From contig JAEHOE010000006.1 in assembly GCA_016858145.1 (NCBI GenBank), forward strand, positions 1,550,001-1,614,000: 64,000 nt of DNA, in the 5' to 3' direction. The position numbers and the translations under genes are program-made. The notes below the pieces were generated by a model. It searched no databases and had not been told where the DNA came from. It saw only the letters and a list, made by a program, of their open reading frames with translations. The DNA comes from Edaphochlamys debaryana. Its lineage: Eukaryota; Chlorophyta; Chlorophyceae; Chlamydomonadales. Positions 36,601-46,461 of this stretch are shown one piece after another. Position 1 is the first letter of the stretch; each line of letters starts with the position of its first letter.

Positions 36601-37166
36601 GCTGCCCCGCCTGGCCCTGGTGGGGGACGCGGCCCACGCGGTGCACCCCCTGGCGGGGCAGGGCGTGAACCTGGGCCTGGGGGACGCGGGGGCGCTGGCG
36701 GAGGCGCTGCGGGGGGCGGTGGCGGGGGGCAGCGACCCGGGGGACGCCCGCCTGCTGGGCGAGGCCTACGAGGCGCCCCGGCGGAGGGCGGTGCTGGCCA
36801 TGACGGCGGCCATGGACGGAGTCAAGCGGGCCTTCGCGGTGGGTGGGGGGGAGGGTGGTAAGGGGGGGATAGGAGGGGGTTGGAGCGGGGGAAGAGGGAG
36901 GGGAGGGAACGGGGGAGAGGGGAGGGCGTTGTTGAGGATGAGCGGGATGCGGGTGAGGAGCGAGAGGGTGGGGGAACGAGGGCAGGAGGAACCTTAACCC
37001 CCATCCATACCCCCGCCTTCCTTCCCTGCCTCACCCCGCCTTTCCACGCCTGCAGGTCCAGGCGCCTCCCTTCGCGGCGGTCCGGGGCCTGGGCCTGGGC
37101 CTGATAAACGCCGTGGGCCCGGTACGGAACGGCATCATGAACTACGCCATGATGGGGAACACGTGA
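33612..37166 (+). CDS. COQ6: Ubiquinone biosynthesis monooxygenase COQ6 (UbiH/COQ6 family)
   Basis: A flavin monooxygenase that hydroxylates the aromatic ring of the ubiquinone precursor, acting on the matrix side of the mitochondrial inner membrane in the COQ complex. Ten exons keep phase: 33612-33816, 34053-34102, 34303-34443, 34744-34839, 35092-35223, 35421-35568, 35781-35941, 36173-36363, 36595-36838, 37056-37166; 492 residues. The first 45 residues are rich in Arg, Ser and Ala with no acid (MNGAVRRLARSALSSLAFPS), a likely mitochondrial presequence. The Rossmann FAD motif is DVVIVGGGMVG (about 51-61). The middle DG motif is VVAADGSASRVRQMAG, and the second FAD motif is GDAAHAVHPLAGQGVNLGLG. 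These are the three diagnostic motifs of the family, and the length is usual for COQ6. A different UbiH-like enzyme cannot be excluded, but the presequence and the match across the whole protein favour COQ6. Confidence 0.9.
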
Positions 37167-37891
37167 TGCGCCGTGGATGGATCCGCGCATCCGCCAATGA
37201 GTCATGATGGGATTGCTCGGCGCGGGGCCACCGCCACCGCCAACGGCGGGACTGCACATGCGGTGCAGCAGCCATGGAGGCGGGGGACGCATGAGAGCTG
37301 CAGGCGGCGCTTTTGCGCTCGGCGCGGGGTGCTGCACGCCGCAAATGCGCCGGACCCCGCTGATGCTCTGCGCTGCGGCGTGAGGCGGAGCCTGTGTATG
37401 GCTTGAGGGCTAGCGCAGTGAGGTGACAGCGGGCTCTGGACGTCTGGAGGCGTGCCCCGTTTGTGCCAATCACCCTTGGCCCTGGGTGTCACCGCTGGCC
37501 CTGGCTCTGACTGTGGGCTGGGGCTGGGCTGAGGCGAGACCCCGAAGACGTGAGGCGCAAACAGCTCACGGGCTGTTGTGTGGGTACAACTGCGGCGGTT
37601 TGCCTCTTGTGGTGGCTGGGCTTGATGGGCCTGGCCCCCAACAAGCCCCCAAGCAGCATTTGGATGTCTCGCGCTACAGTACATGGCAGGGCGTGCACCC
37701 GCATTAATGTATACCGGATACCGGATTACCGGTTCATGCTTTAGCTGCATGAATTGCGCGGGGCATGGGGCTACGCCCTTGGTTCAGTGGTGCGCTGTTC
37801 TCTGCCCCCGGTTCCTCGTCTTGGGGCCCGGCCAAGTGCGGGCTGCGCAGCTGCGAGTGGGTTGACTTTGGAATCATCTGCCATGGACGGC

Positions 37892-37896
37892 TGTAA
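37892..37896 (+). terminator. Candidate TGTAA polyadenylation signal of COQ6
   Basis: TGTAA on the plus strand about 725 nt after the stop codon at 37166; the first one I noticed in the interval. Confidence 0.45.
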
Positions 37897-37992
37897 GGTT
37901 GACGATATGCCGGTCCCGTGAAGGCACCATCCCGCTCTTGGCCAGCGCTTCAAGGTGTGGCCGCCGCTGTCCCCCCACGCGTGGATCGCAGC

Positions 37993-37997
37993 TTACA
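37993..37997 (-). terminator. Possible TGTAA signal of the nucleotide-sugar transporter
   Basis: TGTAA on the minus strand about 1.3 kb after the stop at 39311. This would give a long 3' UTR, so a variant signal closer to the stop may be used instead. Confidence 0.25.
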
Positions 37998-39310
37998 GAG
38001 ACTCTCACGCTCCTGATCCGGCCCTGAGGCCCAGTTCAGACAATGCACAAGCGCGTCCCCAGACCCCCCCTGCCCCTTGGCCCCTCAGCCGGCACCAATC
38101 CTGCGTGTGCGGCCTTCCCGGCGGTCATGCTCCTTGAGAGCGCCCGTCATGCTCGCCAAGCCCGCAGAAATACCTGAAGCCCAGAGTGCTACGATCGCCA
38201 GAGCGCGTGCGTCCTTGCCCGACACACGAGTGCGGGACCGCTCGATGGCCCTTGCGTTAGCTGCCTGCCTGAATCTAATCCGCTCCGAGAAGTCATTGCA
38301 ACACCTACAGAGTCACCGCATGCCGTGACCGCTGCGCCATCCGGCGCGTGCTTGAGCCCGCAGGGAAGGAAGCACAGTACCCGAAGCCTCCACCAAGTGT
38401 CTCGAGCGATGCGCAAGACCTGACCTGTCCCGCCCCCGAGCCATCCTCTTGAATGCCCCCGCGTCCCCGTGCCCCCTCACTCTTGGTGTCCCTCCACGCA
38501 TCGATAACTCGCCCGTGTCCCTTCCCCAATCACAGCGACAATTGGCCGCAAGCCCACCCACCCCCATGGCTGCACAGTACCTCAGGACCACCCAAGCACC
38601 GCGTGAGTTGTCTCCCGGTGACACCGATATTGCTACCTCAGGTCTTGGGTCCAGGCCCCCTCCGCGCTCGCTTGGTAAGGTCGGGCGCACCGCACGGCTG
38701 CCGGCAGCTCCGAACTCAAATGCTGACGACACGAGACAGGCCGCCAGGTCGGCTTGGCGCAGCTCCTCGCCAAGCACGGGCCGTTGGGGCCCTGGAGGCT
38801 CGCCTCTGCGCCATCTTGGCCCCGCGCCCATACGCCCAGGAGGGGGCCTGCGCACTGGCGCCCTTTAACAGAGCAGCCACCGGCCGACGGCTGCCAGCAG
38901 GCTGCTGCGATGTGCCCCCGAGGGACCACTGCCAGCACTGCTCCGCCCCGTGGGGGGGAGTAAGGTCCGCTCTGCCGCCGGACGATCCCTCGACCTCCGC
39001 GGGTGAGGGACCAGGATCCCAACTTGCCCCGGGGCCGAGCGGGTCGCGCCGAGGAAGCGAGCGAGCGCCGTGCTGCCGCGGCGTGAGACCCCGGCGCCAA
39101 CTGGCGCGGCAGCCTCAGTACTAAGATGGGGAGGCGAACCGAGCCCTGCGCCCATGGCGAGGCGCTCTCACGCGCCACCCGTCCGCCACCACCACGGCGC
39201 GCCGCCGTTGGGCCGGCGGCCCACGCTGCGCTCGCGGTGTTCCTTCTCCTCCACCTCCTCCTCAGCCGGCCTTCAGCCAAGGCCGGGGTCCGAGCGCCCG
39301 CCTCCTGCTG

Positions 39311-41644
39311 CTACGTCGCCGGCGGCCTGGCCATGCCGGGCCTTGCCGTGAGCTCGCCTCGCCCGCCCGTCCCCGCCGTCAGCACCTGCGTCCCCGCCTC
39401 CTCATCCAGCACGGCGCCGGGCGAGTTGGGCCCCGAGCCCCCGCCCGACGAACCCCCCACCCCCACCGCCAGCAGCGGCGGCCCGGAGCTCTGCTGCGCG
39501 CCCGCCGACTTGGCGAACACGAACAGGAACCCCGCCCCCAGCCCCAGCCCGATGGACAGGAGGTTGGTGGCGGATGCGGCTTCTCGGAAGTACCACATGC
39601 CCACCACCGCCACCACCACCTTGTTCATGGACCCCGTCAGCGAGTAGATGGTGGCCGAGGTGCGGGACATGCACCAGATGGACGCGAAGGACACGCCAAA
39701 GCCCAGCAGCGAGCCCATGAGCACCACCACGATGAAGTCGGGGTTGGCTGGGGGCGGGAGGGGAGGGGGGGGGCATGGGTGAGCGTAAGTGGGTGCGAGG
39801 GAGGAAGGGCTGAAGAGGGTGCTATCCTCCAAGCCCCAGCCGCCGGTGCCGCAGTCGTCTGAGGCAGCCCGACATGGACCCTCCCAGCTCTTCTCCAGCC
39901 CCCGCCGTCCCCCTCCCGCCTCCCCAGTCCCAGGGCCCGGCTGCTCACTCATGAAGGGGTAGTGGTTCAGCCGCACGGGCTCGTTGAAGATGAGCGCCAG
40001 CAGGAACAGCGGCCCCACCGACAGCACGTTGTTGTAGTACACCATGCTCAGCTCGCTCAGCCGCCGCCGCCCCGACCCGCCGCTGCCGTGCTCGCGGCCG
40101 CTAATCCCGTCGCTCCCGGGCTTGCCCGTCCCGCCCGCGCCGCTCCCGTTGCTGTGCGCGTGGGCGTGCGCGTTGGACGCCGCCCGCACCACGGACGAGA
40201 GGTGCAGGGAGTAGGCGGCCGTGAAGATGCAGTTGACGATCTGCCAGGCGTAGCCCGAGGCCGAGAAGGACAGGTCCGTCCAGCCGCCCAGGGCCGCTGA
40301 GATGATCATCAGCCCAAGGCACGCCCACACCTGGGGCGGGAGGGTGTGCGGAGGCGTGGGGGAGGGGCGGTCGGGGGAGCGGTTGGTGGTGACTGGTGAG
40401 GCGGCCGGGGGTTCGTAGGGGCAGGCGGGAGCCGTGGCACGGGGTGGGAGGTCGTGGGGCGGTGCGTGGGGGTCCAGCACAGCGCCGGCGCAGGCTCCGG
40501 GGCCTGGTGCTGCCGCCAAGCTCCCCCACGCGAGCAACTCCCGCCGCCAGCGCCTGGGCTCCTGCGCCTCCGCGACGCAGCGGGTGGCCCCACGTCCCGT
40601 CACCCCGTTCCCCCGGCGCCCAGGAGCGAGTCGGCCAGCATGAAGGACACCACCAGGGGTGCGCTGCATGGCAGGCCCCATGGAGGGTCGCAGGGAACCC
40701 CCCCACCGGGGCATGCACACAGCCATGAAAGGCTGGGAGGCAGCCATGACCCCACGGGGTTAATCGTCCGCGCCCAGACCCTGGGGACAGTCGGTGCGCC
40801 CGTGTGGTGCGCACCTGCCAAGAGTACGTCTTATCAAAGAAGTACCAGTCGCCGAGGATTGTGAGCAGGTTCGCCAGGTTCTTCAGCACCGTGAACATGC
40901 CCGCGGACACCGACATGAGCGCATAGAAGCCTGGCAGGGAGGGCCGGAGGGAAGGGAGGGTGGGTCTCGAGGAGGCCAGGCGTGTTTAAGACGGGTGCCG
41001 CATGGACTGGCAGACTGCCACGCCCGAGCGCTGCTGCTGAGGCTACCTGTACCGTCTGGTACCCCTCTTGTGCCGGCGCGTGGAGCCGGCACGCCGCTGC
41101 CAAACTAGGACACGCGTCCCCTTGCGCCCGCCCACGGGGTCTGGGACGACGCCCACCCACCTGTCGCGTTCATGAACACAAAGATGATGTTCACCGGGAA
41201 CCACAGCTTCACCATATCCCACTGCAGCGGCTCCAGGTGCAGGAAGCCCAGGAGGTCCAGGACTTTGAGCAACACCACGGCGATCCCGAACTGGAACGTC
41301 AGGAGCAGGTTCGGCGCCGGGAACGAGTACGTCGACAGCGCGTGTTTATTGAAGAGGATAGTTCCGGCCGAAACCAGGCAGTAGACCACTTCTGCCGCAA
41401 ATGCCGAGCTGCCCCATGGCGAAGCAGAGTCGCCCGTGCCCCAGGGCGATGCCGATGAGCCGTTCACTGAGGCTCGGCGAGGCGGCAAGCTCCCTGCACC
41501 GGGTGCCCCGCTATGGGCCTGCCCGCGCGCGGGCACGCCAATCGTCCTCCCAGAAGGCTCCCCTGGCCCGTGCACCGCCACCATCACAGCAGCGGGGCCA
41601 ACGGGAGAAACAGGCCCCTCTCCAACTGAAGCGTCAGAGCTCAT
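39311..41644 (-). CDS. Golgi nucleotide-sugar transporter, GDP-mannose (GONST/VRG4) type
   Basis: A drug/metabolite-superfamily antiporter, expected to import a GDP-sugar into the Golgi lumen in exchange for the nucleoside monophosphate. Four exons keep phase: 41161-41644, 40815-40930, 40330-40949 read as 39949-40330, and 39311-39747; 472 residues. About ten hydrophobic segments are visible, for example VVYCLVSAGTILFNKHALST at the first helix, with the family motif FNKHAL, then WFPVNIIFVFMNATG and VWACLGLMIISAALGG. A hydrophilic loop rich in His, Ser and Gly lies mid-protein. The nucleotide-binding motif near the C-terminal helices reads YSLTGSMNKVV; the canonical form in GDP-mannose carriers is GALNK. 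The N-terminal 80 residues are unstructured and cytosolic, and the tail is Gly/Ser-rich. The start at 41644 is favoured; an in-frame ATG at 41701 would add 19 residues. Confidence 0.86.
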
Positions 41645-41973
41645 CAATAGTGGGAGCTTGTTGTCTCTCGACGAGTGAGTTCGCCTTGCTAAGATGTGCA
41701 TCTGGACAGTGGCGTCTGAAGCTCATAGCGGCGGTGCCTGTTGCTTGCCTCGAGCGAGCTAGGACATTTGCCGAAGGGATGATCGAAGGTTGCTGTTTCT
41801 TTTTGCTTAACCGCGGGGTTTAGTCAAGTTCTGTGCGTGTCTCGATCAAGGCATGCTTCGCGCCCAAGGTGTGTGCCTCGGGAGTGGACAAATGCCCGAC
41901 GCGATGGACGAACCGATGGCGCCGACGCCTGCTATTCCCCTTCATTGCTGCCACTCCTCACAGCCTGAGCAAG
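41645..41973. promoter_or_regulatory. Divergent interval, transporter / ELP6
   Basis: Only 329 bp separate the two start codons (272 bp if the transporter starts at 41701). Both promoters must share this interval or overlap it. Confidence 0.5.
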
Positions 41974-44016
41974 ATGTCAGACGTCGAATTCAACCGCCTA
42001 GCTGGCTCCAGCCTGCAGGGGGGCCTGACACTCGTGAAGGGGTCGCTGCAGCTGTCGGGCCTGTTTGTCGTTCAGCAGTACCTACGCCTATTCTTGAAGC
42101 AAGAGTATGCGGTCAGTAACCGAGCAGCGGTCTTAGGTCGGCGCCTGAGCACCGCCAGCCGCAGCCGACACGCACCCCCCCTTTCTTCCCCGCCGCCTCC
42201 AGGTTGTGCTCGTCACGGCCGAGCAGTCTCTAGACCACTACAAGTACACAGCCAAGAAGCTGGTGCGTAGCTGGGACAGCCAGGGCGCTTATCATGTGCG
42301 GCCCCCATCCAGAAGACAGAGTGGCCAACGGAAGTAACCCCTCATCGCGCAGGGTCTCAGCCTAGCTCAGTTCCAGCAGACGGGGCATTTGGTGTGCGTG
42401 GAGCCCCCCACAGCCCCCGTGCCGGGCAGCAGCGACGCCAGCGGAAGCGCGCCCTCGTCTGAGCGTGCAGGTGCGTGCCCTACTGCCCTTCCCCGTACCT
42501 CACTCCCAGCTCCTCCGGATCCTACGCCCTGGCTTCCTCCGTCTCTCGCCTGCCCCTACGCCTGTGTGCCCACCCGGACACTCCCTACTCCCCTCACCGC
42601 CCGCCCGCACGCGCTTTACGACTGTGACCCTGGCACTGCCCGGTACGCTGCAGGCGGTGCTGTCGGCGGCGGGAGCGGCAGCCGGCTGCAGCGGCTAGCG
42701 GCGGCGGTGGCGGCGGCGGTGGCTCAGCGGCCCGAGGCAGCAGCGGGGTGTGCGGTCCTTGTGGACTCCCTCACGGTGGGGCAGCCCGGTGCTCATGCCG
42801 GCGCACCAGACAACTATTGGCCTTTGTTGTTTGCCACTCCGGCAACCCCAGCACCTTGTTTGCCGCCTGCCTCCGGCTAGATGCCACCCGCGTCCTGCCG
42901 GCTCACACGTGCTGCCCCCTCGCCACCCCGGCCCCCGCTTGCTGCCCCCTCGCCCTCCCCCCCAGCACCTGGTCCCGCTGGCCTCCAGCCGCCAGGAGTG
43001 GTCCGCCTTCCTGCACCACTGCGCCACGGCGGCAGCAGCGCCGCAGGCCGGGCAGGCGCAGGTGGGGCCTGTGCGGCCGTCCGGGGGAGCCTGGGCCCTG
43101 GGGGCCGGTGCACAGGCGCACGGCACGTCAAGCTCCTCGGGTGCACTCTCGCCCAGGTCTCGCTCCAGGGAGGGGCCATGGCCTCCTCTTGAACCGGCTG
43201 AGAGCTTGACGGTGACCGCTGCCCTCCCGGGGACCTGTGTCCGCGCAGCGCCCCGGCTGCGTCGTGGCGGGCGTGTATGGCGATGTGGCGGAGGACCGGC
43301 CCTGGCTGGCAGCGCTGGAGCACCGGGCCAACGTGCGTATGGGCGCGTGGGGCCTCTCAGTCCTAGGAGGGGGGGGGGTAGAGGCCATTGCTGCTGATGT
43401 GGGTCACTGTGGGGCCGGGTGCGATGCTGGCGGTGTGACGCGGCAGCAGCAGGTCAGGAGAATGTGCGGTCGTCGCGGCAGCAACGCACCGCACTGCCCC
43501 CTCTGCCCCGTGCAGGTGGTGTTGGAGCTGGAGCCGCTGCCGGGGCGGGTGGCGGACGTGGACGGAGTGGTGAGGGGGCGGCGGAGAGGGGAAGAGATGT
43601 TGGGACGGATTGGGGAGCGGAAGAAGACAAGGAACGGCAGCCAGCGAGCCCGACGAGGCAGGGGTGTGTGTGGGCGTGGCGGACGCATGAGGACGGGGGG
43701 TCTCAGCCGCTTGGCGGGCAGCGCTCCCGGGAACCTGTCCCCTTCCCCCTCTGCACAACTGCGCCTGCTCCGACCACCACCTCTTGCTCCCCCGCCGCAG
43801 GCCACCGCCACACGCCGGTGCGGAGGGGGCACAGCGCTGGGCTGCGCCGCGGCCGCGGGGCCCGCACTGGGCTCCTCCCTGCAGGGCGCGGCCTCGGCTG
43901 CAGCGGCCCCGGCCCCGGCCGGCGGCTGGGCCCCCCTGCGGCAGTCGCTGTACTTTCGCTCCACGGAGCTGGCGGTGCGGTGGATGGCGGGGGTCACGGA
44001 CCGGGAGCTGCTCTAG
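41974..44016 (+). CDS. ELP6: Elongator complex subunit 6 (ELP6)
   Basis: ELP6 is a RecA-like subunit of the Elp456 ring in Elongator, which supports wobble-uridine modification of tRNA. Eight exons keep phase: 41974-42111, 42203-42262, 42353-42470, 42654-42775, 42966-43061, 43249-43332, 43516-43569, 43801-44016; 295 residues, near the family length. The N-terminal part GGLTLVKGSLQLSGLFVVQQ, then VVLVTAEQSLDHYKYTAKKL and GLSLAQFQQTGHLVCVEP, lines up well with the start of eukaryotic ELP6 (conserved S-x-x-HY, QKLG-like and G-x-L-V-x-E features). The next blocks are CAVLVDSLT, EWSAFLHHC and RPGCVVAGVYGDVAE, and the end (PLRQSLYFRSTELAVRWMAG) fits the C-terminal beta strand. As in other ELP6 proteins no Walker A motif is present. 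The fourth-to-fifth exon junction is the least certain, because a small exon could be missing. Confidence 0.83.
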
Positions 44017-44055
44017 GGGTTTGGCGACGTCAGGGAGGTGCTCTACGAAGGGGGT

Positions 44056-44060
44056 TGTAA
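44056..44060 (+). terminator. Candidate TGTAA polyadenylation signal of ELP6
   Basis: TGTAA 40 nt after the ELP6 stop; a second at 44192-44196 leaves a more usual 3' UTR length. Which is used cannot be told from sequence. Confidence 0.4.
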
Positions 44061-44518
44061 GCAGACGTGCAATGCAAGCGCGCGCAGCAGGCCACGGCTT
44101 GGACCACCGGAGAAGGCATGGGCTGGCTGTGCGGATGCGGCTGGTGGGTGGGATGAGACCGACAGGTCGTGGGGGCTGTGGCGAGGCCCGTTGTAAGTCC
44201 CCCTCGTGGGCACGCTGGACTCCTTGGTCGACCCGCAGGTTGACAGGACGGAGGGGTTTGACTGTGGCTTCCGTTGTGGCTTCCGTTGTTGCCACCATTT
44301 CGGCGGCTTGTCGTATGTGAGGCGCTGTAGTGGCGCTCTGTGATGCGCCATGCCTTGAGGCGCAGCGGCAGAGGCGCTGAGCCGCCCAGGCAAGGCAAAG
44401 TGTGTCTTGAGGCAATGTTACATGACATGTTCGCCCCCCGTGAACTCCTCTCTACGGCCGAACCTGAGCACCCACGTCCGCTTCTTCAACCTATACAACA
44501 CAACCATCAGGACGTCTG

Positions 44519-44523
44519 TTACA
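44519..44523 (-). terminator. Candidate TGTAA polyadenylation signal of the YPPQPG gene
   Basis: TGTAA on the minus strand about 220 nt downstream of the stop at 44744; another at 44418-44422. Confidence 0.45.
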
Positions 44524-44743
44524 ACCACCAACAACTGTCAGAGCCTATCACAGTGTTCACCCGCGCCATGCCAACATGCGAGGACACTGTTATGCACACC
44601 ACCCCCCACCGCCAAACGTCAGCCATAAGCCGGTCCGATCAGGTCAGGCTTTGGGGCACAGGAACCGTGACTCCTGGCCCCGCGCCGCCTGCGTGCCCCC
44701 ACACAGTGCTGCCCGCACGGGCAGTCCGCGGCGGAGCTGCGCC

Positions 44744-46133
44744 TCACTTCTTGTACTTGTAGTGCCCTGCATGGGTGCGGGGGCGACGCAGATATACCAA
44801 GCGAACATGAGCACATGCACCAGAGCGGCTCTAGGAGTGCAGTACGGACGAGTTGCGCGCACAGACCCCACACTATCCGTGCTCCTGCACCCCGCCGCAC
44901 CGTGCTTGTATCCCTTGTGTCCCTTGTGCTTGTAGTGTCCACCATAGTAGCCACCGTGACCCTTGTGGCCCTTGTGCTTGTAGCCCTGCGGGGGTGCGGT
45001 GTAACGCCATGGTGTGGATTGCACGTGATAGGCAACCGCCACCGCCAAGACCACCGGCCACACCATGGGTGAGCCCAGGCCGTGCCTTCGCCCCCGACGC
45101 ACCTTGTACTTGTGCTTGCCGTGCGCGTATCCGTGGGCGTAGCCCGGCGGGGGGGCGCCGTGCACCGCCACGGGGACCACCGTCACGTGGGGCCCGGGGT
45201 AGCCGTGGGCTGCAGGGGTGAGCGGGGGAGGGCGACAAGTCCGAGCCTGAGACGCTTAGATTGTGAAGCGGACTTCGGTGTACGGAAGCAGATGCCCAGG
45301 GGAGAAGTTCCCAAGGGCAGTGATCACGGGGCCCCAAAGGGGATACTCACGAGGGGGGTAGCCGTGAGCCGGCGGCGGGTAGCCCGCTGCGGGGGAAGGC
45401 GCCGGGGGGGAGGGGCGGGATTCACGGCCGGCAAAGGAGAGCCAAGGAGCTGGAGAGGAGCAGCTACGGAGCACGAGTGCTGACGAGCCCAGACGCATCA
45501 GCGAGATGCCTCTCACCAGGCGGGTAGCCGTGGGCTGCTGGGGGCGGGTAGCCTGCATTGTGGGAGGGGGGGAATGGATTCGCGCGTTATAGTATCAGGG
45601 GGCGGGGCGAAGGGACGCGGGCCCAGCACAGGACCCCCCGTCAGTCCCGGGTGTTGCCCCCAACATCGTCTGCCGAGCTCACCGGGTTGCGGGGGGTACC
45701 CGGGTTGCGGGGGGTACCCGGGTTGCGGAGGATAACCAGGCTGCGGGGGGTATCCAGGCTGTGGGGGGTACCCGGGCTGTGGGGGGTACCCGGGCTGTGG
45801 GGGGTAGCCTGCGAGGGGAGCCGCGGGCAGGCGGGGCGCGAGAAGGTCGGGAGGCTGGAAGGTAGGAGCAGGCAGAAGGCGACGTCCGCCCCCGCTGCGC
45901 CAGGCAGCGAAATCCCGACGCACCATAGCCAGGCGGCGGTGGCGCGCCAGGTGGGTAGCCTGCGTGGTGAAGCGAAGGTCAAGGCAAGGAACGGAAGAGG
46001 CGCGGCCGGGAGGGCGATGGAACGATGGGGATCGCGGACTCCTGACAGGTGAAGCTGGAAGCCCGTCCCAAGTGCGATGGTTCTCACCAGGAGGCGGGTA
46101 GCCACCCGGGTAGCCGGGAGGCGGGTGCGACAT
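44744..46133 (-). CDS. YPPQPG-repeat, Gly/Pro/Tyr/His/Lys-rich protein
   Basis: Eight exons keep phase and give 164 residues: 46088-46133, 45924-45959, 45683-45808, 45517-45552, 45351-45386, 45103-45209, 44901-44985, 44744-44766. The protein starts MSHPPPGYPGGYPPPG, then has GYPPGAPPPPGYG, seven tandem GYPPQP units, and further GYPPPA-H-GYPP units. A short strand (HVTVVPVAVHG) leads into a basic tail rich in Lys, His and Tyr (GYKHKGHKGHGGYYGGHYKH, ending HYKYKK). This layout, XYPPX repeats followed by a His/Lys/Gly-rich end, is like plant glycine-rich proteins of the A3 type and other disordered XYPPX proteins. No signal peptide is present. The function is not known; the composition suggests a disordered, phase-separating or metal-binding protein. 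The intron/exon structure is unusually regular. Confidence 0.85.
45683..45808 (-). repeat. Seven 18-bp tandem units coding for GYPPQP
   Basis: The third exon is exactly 126 nt, seven units of 18 bp, each coding for GYPPQP. Neighbouring units are identical or differ by one to three silent changes, so they are recent or homogenised. This is a coding minisatellite; unit number could vary between strains. Confidence 0.93.
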
Positions 46134-46461
46134 CGTGAGCTTCTGCTCTAACGGAACGGTAACCTCGTCGCTGGCCCCGGAGGCGCGTGTGAACCGGGTG
46201 CTAGTGCGAGCAATGTAATGTGGTGCAGCTCTGCGGGGAAGCGGGGGGCGCCCAAATAAAGTATACGGGGGCATTCGGCCGAGGTCCGCTCATGCAACTG
46301 CGAGGCCCACCAGGTCTCATCTGCTTGAAACAAACGGTCACAGCGTGCAGCACCACATCGGCCTCGGCCAACATTCAGGCACGAGAGAAGGCCAGCCTTT
46401 ACGCTCAATGCATGGCATGCCACACCCGATAGCTATCGGGTGCCCATAGGTGCTAGTTCCC
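46134..46461. promoter_or_regulatory. Divergent interval, YPPQPG gene / GDPD
   Basis: A 328-bp head-to-head interval. An A/T-rich spot, AATAAAGTATAC at 46255-46266, is the only TATA-like sequence. Near 46390-46435 a GATAGCTATC palindrome is present. Confidence 0.4.

Larger units (their letters stand above)
37167..39310. other. Convergent interval between COQ6 and nucleotide-sugar transporter
   Basis: About 2.1 kb containing the two 3' UTRs. TGTAA occurs at 37892-37896 (plus) and at 37993-37997 (minus). I see no coding exon, RNA gene or long repeat. A short local tandem of TACCGGAT-like units lies near 37715-37735. Confidence 0.5.
44017..44743. other. Convergent interval between ELP6 and YPPQPG gene
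   Basis: A 727-bp tail-to-tail interval holding both 3' UTRs with TGTAA signals on each strand. No other gene is visible. Confidence 0.5.

Noticed and set aside
45683..45808. Regular 18-bp units as a CRISPR-like array
   Set aside because: There are no spacers; the units are contiguous and code for GYPPQP in frame.
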